From CAZOJJ01 sp964580105 (GTDB lineage: Bacteria > Bacteroidota > Rhodothermia > Rhodothermales > Rubricoccaceae), in the NCBI GenBank assembly GCA_964580105.1, contig CAZOJJ010000001.1:62001-126000 (forward strand): a stretch of 64,000 bases of DNA, read 5' to 3'. The notes under the pieces were generated by a model that had not been told where the DNA came from, did no database searches, and saw only the letters and a list, made by a program, of their open reading frames with translations. This document shows, in pieces, positions 26,776 to 34,848 of the stretch; position 1 is the stretch's first letter, and each line of letters starts with the position of its first letter. A program made the position numbers and the translations under genes.

Positions 26776-27324
26776 TCAGGATAGACCGGTCAGGGCGGCC
26801 AGGGCGAAGGCCGTCAGCAGGCCGCGGAGGCGCTCGAAGGCGCGCTTGACCTGCATCTTGACGGCGGCCTCGGTGGTGTCGAGCATCTCGGCGATTTCCA
26901 GGTAGGGGTAGCCGAGCTCGCGCAGTTCGAGGATGCGGCGGGCGTGGTCGGTGAGCGATTCCATCGCGCGCTCGAGGTCGAGGCGGAGGCCGGCCGTGTC
27001 CACGCCGCCGGGGTCGGCGGGCGGGCGGTCCGGATCGTAGAGCGCCTCGCGGGTGGAGTAGCGGCCCCGGTAGAAGTCCTGCAGCTCGAACAGCGCGGCT
27101 TTCATGGCGAAGGCTTTGAGACGGTCGGTCTGCTGGAGGTCGTCGAGGCCGCGGTGGACGCGGACGAGCGCGTTCTGGATGAGGTCGTCCACGTCCGGCT
27201 CCCGGCCGATCCGGCTGACGAAGAAGGCGCGCAGGATGGGTTCGAGTGCCGCGAGCAGGCGCTCGCGGGCGGCCTCGTCGCCCTGCTGGGCGCGCGTCAC
27301 GGCCTGCGGATCGAAGGGGTGCAT
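26776..27324 (-). CDS. ECF RNA polymerase sigma factor (FecI-like)
   Basis: A 182-residue sigma-70 family ECF factor. Region 2 has the DVDDLIQNALVRVHRGLDD helix, with RLKAFAMKAALFELQDFYRGR after it. Region 4 has RRILELRELGYPYLEIAEML and AAVKMQVKRAFERLRGLL. The last 15 residues are hydrophobic (LLTAFALAALTGLS), a little unusual for an ECF sigma. It begins the sigma - fecR - receptor unit and is divergent from mreD, 172 bases apart. Regulation by FecR is inferred from layout. Confidence 0.9.
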   Translation of the reverse strand: MHPFDPQAVTRAQQGDEAARERLLAALEPILRAFFVSRIGREPDVDDLIQNALVRVHRGLDDLQQTDRLKAFAMKAALFELQDFYRGRYSTREALYDPDRPPADPGGVDTAGLRLDLERAMESLTDHARRILELRELGYPYLEIAEMLDTTEAAVKMQVKRAFERLRGLLTAFALAALTGLS

Positions 27325-27372
27325 GCGGGAATCGGGGTCGCTGGGGTAGCCGCCGCCCGGCCTGAGAAAGTC

Positions 27373-27380
27373 ACAAGGTA
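27373..27380 (-). promoter_or_regulatory. Candidate -7 promoter box for the sigma-fecR-receptor operon
   Basis: The minus strand reads TACCTTGT, ending 48 bases before the sigma ATG. Confidence 0.35.
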
Positions 27381-27458
27381 TCGCGTGCGGAAACCCCCGT
27401 GCCCGTTCGGCGGTGCATGGGCCGGGCCGGCCCCGCTCGTCGGCTGCCCTCTCCGCCG

Positions 27459-27466
27459 TACCTTCC
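27459..27466 (+). promoter_or_regulatory. Candidate -7 promoter box for mreD
   Basis: The plus strand reads TACCTTCC, ending 30 bases before the mreD ATG. Confidence 0.4.
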
Positions 27467-27496
27467 GGCGCGCCCGTCTCTGACCCCCTCCGCCCG

Positions 27497-27973
27497 ATGC
27501 CGAACCCCGTCCGCCTGCTCCTCGTCGGGCTCGGCGTGGTCCTCCTCCAGTGGCTCGTCTTCGACCGGCTCCTCCTCTGGGGCGCGTACGCCGACGTGGT
27601 GCTGCTCTTCGTCGCGCTTCAGGGCGTCCGCTACGGACGCGTGGTGGGCACGGTGACCGGGTTCCTGACGGGCCTGGCGATGGACTTTCTCACGGCCGGC
27701 ACGCCGTTCGGCCTCTTCGCCATGCTCAAGACGCTGGTGGGCTTCCTCGTGGGCTACTTCCGGGCCGAGCAGGGCGAGAACCTCCGCGTCTACCCGATGC
27801 AGGCCTTCCTCGGCGCCCTCGCCGTGGCCCTCGTCCACAACGGCCTGCTCGTGATCACGCTCGCGCTCGACCAGGACACGCGGACGATGTTCCTGATCAC
27901 GGGGCTGTGGCTCGGCTCGGCGCTCTACACCGCCGCCGTCGCCACCGTCGGCGCGCTGTTCCGCAACCGCTGA
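27497..27973 (+). CDS. mreD: Rod shape-determining protein MreD
   Basis: A small inner-membrane protein of the cell-elongation complex, 158 residues. About five hydrophobic segments are present. Family marks are LLQWLVFDRLLLWG, FLTGLAMDFLTAGTPFG and LLVITLALDQDT. The ATG at 27497 is the normal start. Elsewhere mreD is next to mreC and the PBP2/RodA genes; here it is alone, divergent from the sigma gene and convergent with ftsX. PBP2 and RodA are 10 kb away. Confidence 0.88.
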   Translation: MPNPVRLLLVGLGVVLLQWLVFDRLLLWGAYADVVLLFVALQGVRYGRVVGTVTGFLTGLAMDFLTAGTPFGLFAMLKTLVGFLVGYFRAEQGENLRVYPMQAFLGALAVALVHNGLLVITLALDQDTRTMFLITGLWLGSALYTAAVATVGALFRNR

Positions 27974-28079
27974 GGCGGGGCGCTTCGGGTTTCGCGTTTC
28001 CGGTTTGACGGCACAGGATGCTCGCCCGGCGGCCGGTGCTGCCAGCGTGGGATGCGTTGACGGACGCCTCGATCGCTCC

Positions 28080-28961
28080 CTACGACAGCCGCACGCGCTT
28101 GACGAACCGCCGCACGGCCACCCACGAGGCCGCCCAGCCGAGCAGGACGCCCAGCAGCACGAGCGCCCCGAGCGCCACGACCGGCGAGCCGCCGGGCCAC
28201 CCGTCGCCGAGGCCTTCCACGTAGCCGGTCAGCAGCCCGTGGAGCACCCACACCAGCACGGCCGCCGCCACGCCCGCCCCGAGCCCCTGCACCACGCCCT
28301 CCACGAGGAACGGCCGCCGGATGAACCCGTCGGTGGCGCCGACGAGCTTCATCGTGCGGATGAGCAGGCGCCGGGCGTAGATCGTCAGGCGGACCGTGTT
28401 GCCGACGAGCAGCAGCGCCGCCAGCACGACGAGCAGCCCGATGCCGAGCCCGGCCAGCGACCAGCGCCGGATGTTCCCCTCGATGCTCTCGACGAGGTCC
28501 GCGTTGTAGACCACCTCGTCCACCTTGATCCACGTGTCCACGCGCCGCTTGAAGGCGGCGAGGCTGTCCGAGACGGCGTAGCGGGGCCCGAGGCGGACGC
28601 GGAAGGAGGCCGGGAGGAACAGCTCGGAGTCGAACTGGGCGGCCTCGTCGCCGAAGTCCCGGCGGAAGATGGCGGCGGCCTCCTGCTGCGAGACGAAGCG
28701 TACGGAGTCCACGCCGGGGAGCGCTACGAGGCGCGCCCGCAGGCGGGCCACGTCGTCGCCGTCCACCGGTTCGAGGAACACCTCGACGGTGCCGACGGCC
28801 TGCTGGACGAGGTCGGCCGTGCGCTGCCCCTCCCAGGCGAGCAGCCCCACCAGCCCGATGAGCACGAGCGCGACGGCGAGCGCCGTCATCGCCATCGCGG
28901 CGGAAAACTTGGCGCGGCTGAAGCCCGCGAGGCCTTCGCGGAGGGTGTAGGAGAGGGCCAC
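28080..28961 (-). CDS. ftsX: Cell division protein FtsX
   Basis: Inner-membrane permease-like protein that works with the ATPase FtsE to control cell-wall hydrolases in division. The 293-residue protein has an N-terminal cytoplasmic tail and four membrane segments, with a large periplasmic loop after the first (VEVFLEPVDGDDVARLRARL). The FtsX domain shows TVRLTIYARRLLIRTMKLVGAT and ends VRRFVKRVRLS. ftsE is not adjacent. The GTG at 28959-28961 is used since no ATG is available nearby. Confidence 0.88.
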   Translation of the reverse strand: MALSYTLREGLAGFSRAKFSAAMAMTALAVALVLIGLVGLLAWEGQRTADLVQQAVGTVEVFLEPVDGDDVARLRARLVALPGVDSVRFVSQQEAAAIFRRDFGDEAAQFDSELFLPASFRVRLGPRYAVSDSLAAFKRRVDTWIKVDEVVYNADLVESIEGNIRRWSLAGLGIGLLVVLAALLLVGNTVRLTIYARRLLIRTMKLVGATDGFIRRPFLVEGVVQGLGAGVAAAVLVWVLHGLLTGYVEGLGDGWPGGSPVVALGALVLLGVLLGWAASWVAVRRFVKRVRLS

Positions 28962-28994
28962 GGGACGAAGGACGAGGGACGAAGGGGACGGGGC

Positions 28995-29002
28995 GGAAAA
29001 TA
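28995..29002 (-). promoter_or_regulatory. Candidate -7 promoter box for ftsX
   Basis: The minus strand reads TATTTTCC, ending 33 bases before the GTG start. It is in an A/T-rich patch. Confidence 0.35.
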
Positions 29003-29035
29003 GCGCGGGCCGCCCTCGCAACCCTCGCCGCGCTC

Positions 29036-29662
29036 CTACGGTGCGTCCGCCGCGCCGCAGTCGCCGCTGAAGTTGCCGTGGGCCGGATCGACCCAGCCCG
29101 TGCCGTCGCCGAGGCGGACGCGGGCCCAGCCCTCGGCCGTGCGCTCGGCCACCTCGGCGTACTCCTCCGCCGCCAGCACGCCCGCGAGGGCCGAGGCCGT
29201 GTCGGGCGCGGCGTAGACGGGCGTCTCGCCCATCGCCATCAGGAAGCACGTCCGGGGCGGAAGCGTGGGCAGGCGCGGTAACGCGTCGCACCCCGCCCCC
29301 GCGAGCCGCACCGGCGCGCCGGGTGCGACGTAGCGGTACCGGAAGGGGCCGACGTTGGCCGCCTGGGCCGTTCCCGGCGCGAAGCCGAGCCACCCCGCCT
29401 CGGTGCGCCCGCCGACGAACACGCTGTCGCCGGGGAAGAGCGTGCCGAAGCGGTCCGCCTCCTCGCTCGGCCGCACGTACGCCGCGACGGAGTCCAGCGC
29501 AACGACGAAGCAGTCGCCCGGCGGCCCGGCCGATCTTGCCGAAGACGCGCTCGAATCCGGAACGGCCGTATCGGCCGGGACGGACGAGGGCGCCTCGGCG
29601 CGGCAGCCGGCGAGCGCGAAAACCGCGAGGCAACCCAGAGCGAGGAAGGCGAAGCAGCGCAT
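29036..29662 (-). CDS. Lipoprotein with two SH3-like domains
   Basis: A 208-residue lipoprotein (lipobox LAGC, Cys20). Two SH3-like repeats follow a linker: the first begins CFVVALDSVAAYVRPSEEA with GGRTEAGWLGFAPG, the second CFLMAMGETPVYAAPDTAS with GWARVRLGDGTGWVDPAHG. Such domains often bind peptidoglycan or proteins in the envelope. The C-terminus holds DCGAADAP. Partner unknown. It lies 53 bases after the argS stop. Confidence 0.75.
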   Translation of the reverse strand: MRCFAFLALGCLAVFALAGCRAEAPSSVPADTAVPDSSASSARSAGPPGDCFVVALDSVAAYVRPSEEADRFGTLFPGDSVFVGGRTEAGWLGFAPGTAQAANVGPFRYRYVAPGAPVRLAGAGCDALPRLPTLPPRTCFLMAMGETPVYAAPDTASALAGVLAAEEYAEVAERTAEGWARVRLGDGTGWVDPAHGNFSGDCGAADAP

Positions 29663-29715
29663 GGAGGGAGGCGGCAGGCCTCGAAGCCAACGGACGTTCG
29701 CGCGCGCCGTTCCGC

Positions 29716-31431
29716 CTACATCCGCTCCGGGGCGCCGATGCCGAGCACGGCGAGCCCGTTGCGCAGGACGAGCTGCGTCGCCCGTGCCAGCTTCAGCCGC
29801 GCGAGGCCGAGCGCCTCGCTCTCCGCGCCGATGATGTGGCAGTCGCGGTAGAACTGGCTGAAGGCGGCGGCCACGTCGCGGAGGTACGTCGCCAGCTTGT
29901 GCGGGCCGAAGGTGTCGGCGGCGGCCTGGATCTCCTCCGGGAGGCGGAGCAACTCCTTCATGAGGCCCTCCTCGCTCGGGTGCGTGAGCAGGCCGAGGTC
30001 CGCCTCGGCGTCGAGCGCGAGGCCCGTCTCCTCGGCCTTGCGGACGATGGAGGCGATGCGTGCGTGGGCGTACTGGAGGTAGAACACCGGGTTCTTCTCG
30101 CCCGCTTCCTTCGCGAGGTCGAGGTCGAACTCCAGGTGGGTGTTGGGCGAGCGCATCAGGAAGAAGAACCGCGTCACGTCCTCGCCCACCTCGTCCATCA
30201 GCTCGTCGAGGGTGACGAAGTTGGCCTTGCGCGTGGACATCTTGACGGGCTCGCCGCCGCGCACGAGCGTGACGAACTGGTAGATCACCACGTCGATCTT
30301 CGACACGTCGCCGCCGAGGGCCTCGACGCCGCGCAGCACGTCCGGGTACGTGGCGATGTGGTCGGCGCCGAACACGTCCACGACGCGGTCGAAGCCGCGC
30401 GCGAGCTTGTCCATGTGGTAGGCGATGTCCGGCAGGCGGTACGTCGGCTCGCCGGACGACTTGACGAGGACGGTGTCGATCTCGCGCTCGCCCTCCTCGT
30501 CCGCCCGCGTCTTGCCGAGCTTGCCCGTGGCGAACCACACGGCGCCGTCGCGGTCGTAGGCGAGGCCCTTCTCGCGGAGCCGGTCCACGACCTCCCAGAC
30601 GGCGCCCGACTCGTAGAGCGCGTGCTCGTTGAAGTACGTGTCCATCTCGATGCCGAGGCGGCGCATCGTCCGGTCGATGTCGGCGAAGATGGCCTTCTCG
30701 GCGGCCTCCTTGAACGGCGCCACGCCCTCCACGGCGAGGATGCCCGGCCCGTGCTCGTCGAGCACCTGCTGCGCGATGTCCACGATGTAGTCGCCGAGGT
30801 AGCCGTCCTCGGGGAACGAGGCGGGGACGACGGTCCCGTCGGCGAGCGTCTTGACGGGGACCTCCGGCTGCACGAGCGCCTCGACGCGGGCCCGGACGGA
30901 CTCGCCCAGGACGCGCATCTGTCGGCCGGCGTCGTTGAAGTAGTACTCGCGCGTGACGGCGTAGCCGGTCCACTCCAGGAGGTTGGCGACGGTGTCGCCC
31001 AGGACGGCGTTGCGGCCGTGGCCGACGGTCAGCGGGCCGGTCGGGTTGGCCGAGACGTATTCGACGATGGCCGTCCTGCCTTGGCCCGCCTCGGTGCGGC
31101 CGTAGGCCTCGCCGGCCGCGAGCAGCGCCGCGAGTTCGTCGGCCAGGTAGGCAGTCGCGAAGCGGACGTTGATGAAGCCGGGCCCGGCCACCTCCAGCCC
31201 GGCCACCCGCTTCGGGTCCAGCTCGATGGCCCCGACCAGCGCCTCGGCGATCTGGCGCGGCGCGCGGCGCAGCGGCCGCGCGAGCTGGAGGGCGACGTTC
31301 GTGGCGAGGTCGCCGTGCTCGGGGTTGTTCGGCGTCTCGAACTCGACCGCGACGGCCTCGGGGTCGAAGTCGGCGGGCGCGTCGAGGCGGTCGAGGGCGG
31401 CGCGAAACTGGCGGGCGAGGTAGGCTTTCAT
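29716..31431 (-). CDS. argS: Arginine--tRNA ligase
   Basis: Class I synthetase charging tRNA-Arg, cytoplasmic. The 571-residue protein has the N-terminal additional domain, then ANPTGPLTVGHGRNAVLGD, which holds the HIGH-type VGHGRN. Editing-free catalytic fold continues through YHMDKLARGFDRVVDVFGAD. A KMSTRKANFVTL stretch stands for KMSKS. The C-terminal DALR anticodon-binding domain ends AVLGIGAPERM. Length fits. The ATG at 31429-31431 is used; longer frames upstream are shadows. Confidence 0.97.
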   Translation of the reverse strand: MKAYLARQFRAALDRLDAPADFDPEAVAVEFETPNNPEHGDLATNVALQLARPLRRAPRQIAEALVGAIELDPKRVAGLEVAGPGFINVRFATAYLADELAALLAAGEAYGRTEAGQGRTAIVEYVSANPTGPLTVGHGRNAVLGDTVANLLEWTGYAVTREYYFNDAGRQMRVLGESVRARVEALVQPEVPVKTLADGTVVPASFPEDGYLGDYIVDIAQQVLDEHGPGILAVEGVAPFKEAAEKAIFADIDRTMRRLGIEMDTYFNEHALYESGAVWEVVDRLREKGLAYDRDGAVWFATGKLGKTRADEEGEREIDTVLVKSSGEPTYRLPDIAYHMDKLARGFDRVVDVFGADHIATYPDVLRGVEALGGDVSKIDVVIYQFVTLVRGGEPVKMSTRKANFVTLDELMDEVGEDVTRFFFLMRSPNTHLEFDLDLAKEAGEKNPVFYLQYAHARIASIVRKAEETGLALDAEADLGLLTHPSEEGLMKELLRLPEEIQAAADTFGPHKLATYLRDVAAAFSQFYRDCHIIGAESEALGLARLKLARATQLVLRNGLAVLGIGAPERM

Positions 31432-31458
31432 GGGAGGGGCGGCACGCGAGGCGAACCG

Positions 31459-31466
31459 GCAAGCTA
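31459..31466 (-). promoter_or_regulatory. Candidate -7 promoter box for argS
   Basis: The minus strand reads TAGCTTGC, ending 27 bases before the argS ATG. Confidence 0.35.
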
Positions 31467-31629
31467 CGCCGCCGCCCCGGAGCGGATGCCGCCCTTCGTG
31501 CGTAGACTCCGCGCCCGCCGCCTCTTTTCGACGTTCTTCATGCCCCGGCCGCCGCCCGCATCCACGAGTGACCCGGGCGGCGTCTTCAACGGCCCGCTCG
31601 CACGTTCCTCCAACGCCGCACCCTGCCCC

Positions 31630-32058
31630 ATGCGTGCCCTTCTCCTCGTGCTCCTCTGCGCCCTCCTGGCGACCGGCTGCAAGACGAGCCAGTCGCAGAA
31701 CCGCGACCGCCACATGAACGGATACACGGTGCTGTCGGACGTGATGCTCGACGGCGTCTCGCTCGTCGGGGCGTGGTACGCCGTCGAGGTCGAGGGGGAC
31801 CGCCTCACGACGCGCGACCTGGAGGACGGGACGCTGGAGACGACGCTGATCGTCGAGCCCAACGGGCGGGCCGTCCTCACCGGCATCGACCGGCGCGAGG
31901 GCGACGGCCCCGTCACGTTCGTCGGGCTGATCCGAGGCAACCGGATCACCTTCCGCGAGATGGACGGGGCCGGGACGCTGTACTTCAGCGGCCGGCGGCT
32001 CGTCCTCCGCGACCCGAACGGGCGGCGCACCGTCTACGTCCGCAACATGGGCCGCTGA
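31630..32058 (+). CDS. Small lipoprotein of unknown function
   Basis: A 142-residue predicted lipoprotein (LLATGC, Cys17). The body is a small all-beta domain: SLVGAWYAVEVEGDRLTTRD, LETTLIVEPNGRAVLTG, GPVTFVGLIRGNRITFRE and ending YVRNMGR. It resembles a lipocalin-like or META-type barrel of about eight strands, but no family is sure. Its 3' end overlaps the 3' end of the GNAT gene by 25 bases (convergent). It is divergent from argS. Confidence 0.65.
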   Translation: MRALLLVLLCALLATGCKTSQSQNRDRHMNGYTVLSDVMLDGVSLVGAWYAVEVEGDRLTTRDLEDGTLETTLIVEPNGRAVLTGIDRREGDGPVTFVGLIRGNRITFREMDGAGTLYFSGRRLVLRDPNGRRTVYVRNMGR

Positions 32059-32495
32059 GCGGCCGGCTCCTCGGCAAGCCGCCGCGTCATGCAGACGGCC
32101 GAGGCCGGGCACATCGCCGCGAACTCGGCCGTGGCGGCGATGGCGTCCGGAACGGCCGCGCGGTCGGTGACGGCGTACCCGCGCGCGGCGAAGAAGGCGG
32201 CCGCCGTGGTGGTGAGGAGGTAGAGGGTGTCTACGCCGAGGGTGCGGGCGTGCGCCTCGGCGACGTCCACGAGCCGGCCGCCAAGCCCCTCGCCCCGCCG
32301 GCCGGGCGCGACGGCGAGCGAGCGGAGCAGCGCCGCCTCGCCGCAGACCTCCAGCCCGACCACGCCGACGAGGGCGTCGCCGTCGCGGAGGACGCGGAAG
32401 TGGGCGAGGTGCGCGGGCGTGAGGTCGGCATGGGGGAGGCCGGCCTCGTCGAGGAGCGCCGTCACGGCGCGTAGGTCGAAGGCGGTGGCAGTCAT
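32034..32495 (-). CDS. GNAT family N-acetyltransferase
   Basis: A 153-residue acetyltransferase. Acetyl-CoA binding is shown by LLRSLAVAPGRRGEGLGGRL, with the R-R-G-E-G-L-G loop. Other GNAT strands are HFRVLRDGDALVGVVGLEV and LYLLTTTAAAFFAARGYAV. The last pattern is seen in the ArsN2 group, linked to arsenic resistance, but no ars gene is near. The ATG at 32493-32495 is the better start than one 30 bases upstream. The gene overlaps the convergent lipoprotein gene by 25 bases. Confidence 0.85.
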   Translation of the reverse strand: MTATAFDLRAVTALLDEAGLPHADLTPAHLAHFRVLRDGDALVGVVGLEVCGEAALLRSLAVAPGRRGEGLGGRLVDVAEAHARTLGVDTLYLLTTTAAAFFAARGYAVTDRAAVPDAIAATAEFAAMCPASAVCMTRRLAEEPAAQRPMLRT

Positions 32496-32613
32496 CGGCG
32501 GGCCGGCGGGTGTGTTCCGGAGCAATAAAGGGGGAAGGTAGGGACGAGGAAAGCATCACCAACGCGCCCGCATGGCGGCCGATCCCCCGCGCCCCCGCGA
32601 CTCAGGGCTCGCC

Positions 32614-33405
32614 CTACCCGCCCCAGCCGTGGCGCAGCGCCTCCGCCAGCGCGCCGAGACCGACGCCCTCGGCGCCGGAGCGGGCGCGGAGCGTGCACCA
32701 GAGGTCGAGCGCCAGCATCTGGAAGGCGTGGATCGGCACGGCGATCCAGAACGAGCGGCACCGCCACACGAGCGCGCCGAGCGCGAGGCCACCGAGGATG
32801 GAGAGGTACGCCTCGGCCACCGGCTTGTCGGCGTGGAGGATCGCGAAGGGCACCATCTGCACGACGATGGCCCCGGCGCCGAAGGCGGGCGCGGTCCCGA
32901 ACAGCACGAACCCGCGCCAGAGGTACTCCCACCCGACCCAGTAGAACAGGAACAGCGCCTCGTAGAGCAGGAACGTGCGCCACGCCGTCTTCGCCCCGTC
33001 GAAGTGCGGGTACTGCGCCTGGAAGCCGGCTCCGTCGGAGAGCACCCACGTGCCGACTACGACGGGCACGGCGTAGACGAGGGCGACGACGGAGGCCAGC
33101 CGCCAGTCGCCCAGGCCGAGGCCGATCTCGGCCGGCCGCCGCTTGAACCCGACCACGAGCACGGCGACCGGGATCACGAACCCGAGCACGCCCTGGAGCC
33201 CGAACCACCACCCCCACGCCGCGAGCCCCTGGTGCGGGCCCGGAACCAGGTCGGCCAGGTGGTTCCAGAAGAACCGGCGGCTGCCGACCTGCATCTGGAG
33301 CAGCAGAAGCGCGACCGCCAGCGTCAGGACGACGACCATCTGGCGGTCGAGGCGGCGGACGCCGTCGAGGAGGCGGCGGGCTTCGCGGCGGAGGAAGGCG
33401 AGCAT
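32614..33405 (-). CDS. CPBP family intramembrane metalloprotease
   Basis: A 263-residue membrane protein of the CPBP/Abi family. About seven hydrophobic segments are present. Motif 1 is VGWEYLWRGFVLFG (the E...xxxR core), motif 2 is AILHADKP and motif 3 is AVPIHAFQ with the last histidine. Motif 1 has WE-Y rather than the common EE-x, so one catalytic glutamate is replaced; activity is uncertain. It lies between the GNAT gene and pyrD. Confidence 0.82.
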   Translation of the reverse strand: MLAFLRREARRLLDGVRRLDRQMVVVLTLAVALLLLQMQVGSRRFFWNHLADLVPGPHQGLAAWGWWFGLQGVLGFVIPVAVLVVGFKRRPAEIGLGLGDWRLASVVALVYAVPVVVGTWVLSDGAGFQAQYPHFDGAKTAWRTFLLYEALFLFYWVGWEYLWRGFVLFGTAPAFGAGAIVVQMVPFAILHADKPVAEAYLSILGGLALGALVWRCRSFWIAVPIHAFQMLALDLWCTLRARSGAEGVGLGALAEALRHGWGG

Positions 33406-33428
33406 GGGACCGAGAGCGTACGAAGGGC

Positions 33429-33436
33429 GAAAGGTA
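33429..33436 (-). promoter_or_regulatory. Candidate -7 promoter box for the CPBP protease gene
   Basis: The minus strand reads TACCTTTC, ending 23 bases before the ATG. One of the better matches to TAnnTTTG. Confidence 0.4.
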
Positions 33437-33495
33437 GATCGCGCAAGGATCGTAGGGACAGCGCGTGCCCTGGACGCGCGTCCAGGGATTCGCCC

Positions 33496-34611
33496 TCACG
33501 CGTCGGCGCCGACGGCCTCACCGAGGCGGGCGAGGCCGTCGCGGTCGAGGAGGCGGAGGAGCCCCTCACGGATGCGCTTCACCAGCCCCGGGCCCTCGTA
33601 CACCAGCCCGGTGTAGAGCTCGACGAGCGAGGCGCCGGCGCGAACCTTCGCGTACGCCGCCTCGGGCGAGTCCACGCCGCCGACGCCGAGAATCGGCACC
33701 GCCCCGTCGGTGAGCCGGTAGAGATGGCGGACGAGCGCCGTCGAGCGCGCGGCGAGCGGCCGGCCGCTGAGCCCGCCGCGCCCGACGGCCGCCACCCGGC
33801 CCGCCTCGGTGACGAGCCCGGCCCGGTCCGGCGCCGTGTTCGCGGCGATGAAGCCCTCGACGCCGTGGCCCCGCGCCACGGCGACCAGCTCGTCGGTGCA
33901 TCCGAAATCCGTCTCCGAGATCGGCGGGGAGAGCTTGACGAGGACGGGCACCGTGGACGCCTGCGCCGCGTGCTCGGCCATCACGGCGGCGAGGAGCGCG
34001 TCGAGCGCGTCGGGCGTCTCGAACGTCTTGCCCTCGGCCGTGTTGGGGCACGAGACGTTGAGCGCGAGGTAGTCGGCGTGCGGGAGGAGGAGCCGAACGC
34101 TCGTGCGGAAGTCCTCGACGGCGGCGTCGCCCAGGATGGCCGGGCTGTGCGTCTTGGCGACGTTGACGCCGAGGGCGAAATCGTTCGGCCGTTCCAGCCT
34201 CGCCAGCCGCGCGGCGACGGCCTCGGCCCCCTCGTTGCCCAGCCCCATCCGGTTGACGAGCGCGCGGTCGGCCGGAAGACGGAAGGCGCGCGGGCGCGGG
34301 TTGCCCTCCGACGGCTGCGCCGTGACCGAGCCCACCTCGGCGAAGCCGAACCCGAGGGCGGCCCAGAACGGCACCAGCACCGCGTTCTTGTCGAACCCGG
34401 CCGCGAGGCCGACGGGGTTGGCAAAGCGCAGACCGGGCCGCTCGCCCGTTGCCCAGAGCGTCTGCGCGAGGCGGCCCTCCGGATCCGAGGCGCCGAAGAG
34501 GCGCGCCACGACTCCCGGCGTGCGCTGCCCGAGGCGGGCCGCCGCCACGCCCAGCCCGTGCGCCCGCTCGGCGTCGAGCCGGAAGAGGAACGGCTTGATG
34601 AGTCGGTACAT
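33496..34611 (-). CDS. pyrD: Dihydroorotate dehydrogenase, class 2-like
   Basis: Membrane-associated flavoprotein oxidising dihydroorotate to orotate in pyrimidine synthesis, usually with quinone. The 371-residue length, the N-terminal helices (MYRLIKPFLFRLDAERAHGL) and VGLAAGFDKNAVLV are class 2 marks. Other matches are GSVTAQPSEGNPRPRAFRL, NRMGLGNEG and ILGVGGVDSPEAAYAKVRAG. Unusually, the catalytic loop reads NVSCPNT with Cys188 at the place where class 2 enzymes normally have the catalytic serine. Class 1 enzymes use cysteine there. The ATG at 34609-34611 is used. A tandem repeat with an assembly gap lies just upstream. Confidence 0.92.
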   Translation of the reverse strand: MYRLIKPFLFRLDAERAHGLGVAAARLGQRTPGVVARLFGASDPEGRLAQTLWATGERPGLRFANPVGLAAGFDKNAVLVPFWAALGFGFAEVGSVTAQPSEGNPRPRAFRLPADRALVNRMGLGNEGAEAVAARLARLERPNDFALGVNVAKTHSPAILGDAAVEDFRTSVRLLLPHADYLALNVSCPNTAEGKTFETPDALDALLAAVMAEHAAQASTVPVLVKLSPPISETDFGCTDELVAVARGHGVEGFIAANTAPDRAGLVTEAGRVAAVGRGGLSGRPLAARSTALVRHLYRLTDGAVPILGVGGVDSPEAAYAKVRAGASLVELYTGLVYEGPGLVKRIREGLLRLLDRDGLARLGEAVGADA

Positions 34612-34644
34612 CGGGAAATCGGGAGATCGGTCCAACGGGGCCGT

Positions 34645-34848
34645 CGCTGGCCCGATGAACCGATCACCCGATGATCCGATCCCCCGATGATCCGATCCCC
34701 CGATGATCCGATCCCCCGATGATCCGATCCCCCGATGNNNNNNNNNNNNNNNNNNNNNNNNNNNNNNNNNNNNNNNNNNNNNNNNNNNNNNNNNNNNNNN
34801 NNNNNNNNNNNNNNNNNNNNNNNNNNNNNNNNNNNNNATCCGATCCCC
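34645..34848. repeat. 16-base tandem repeat interrupted by an assembly gap, upstream of pyrD
   Basis: Unit of about 16 bases, reading CCGATCCCCCGATGAT, repeated several times to the left of the N run (about 34660-34737). A partial copy continues after it (34838-34848). The array separates pyrD from the end of the large outer-membrane protein gene. Its true length is unknown because the gap lies inside it. Confidence 0.9.
34738..34837. other. Assembly gap (100 N) inside a tandem repeat
   Basis: Exactly 100 unresolved bases, a size that usually marks a gap of unknown length. Flanks on both sides carry the same repeat, so the collapse was caused by the array. Protein frames running through it are artefacts. 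Confidence 0.98.
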
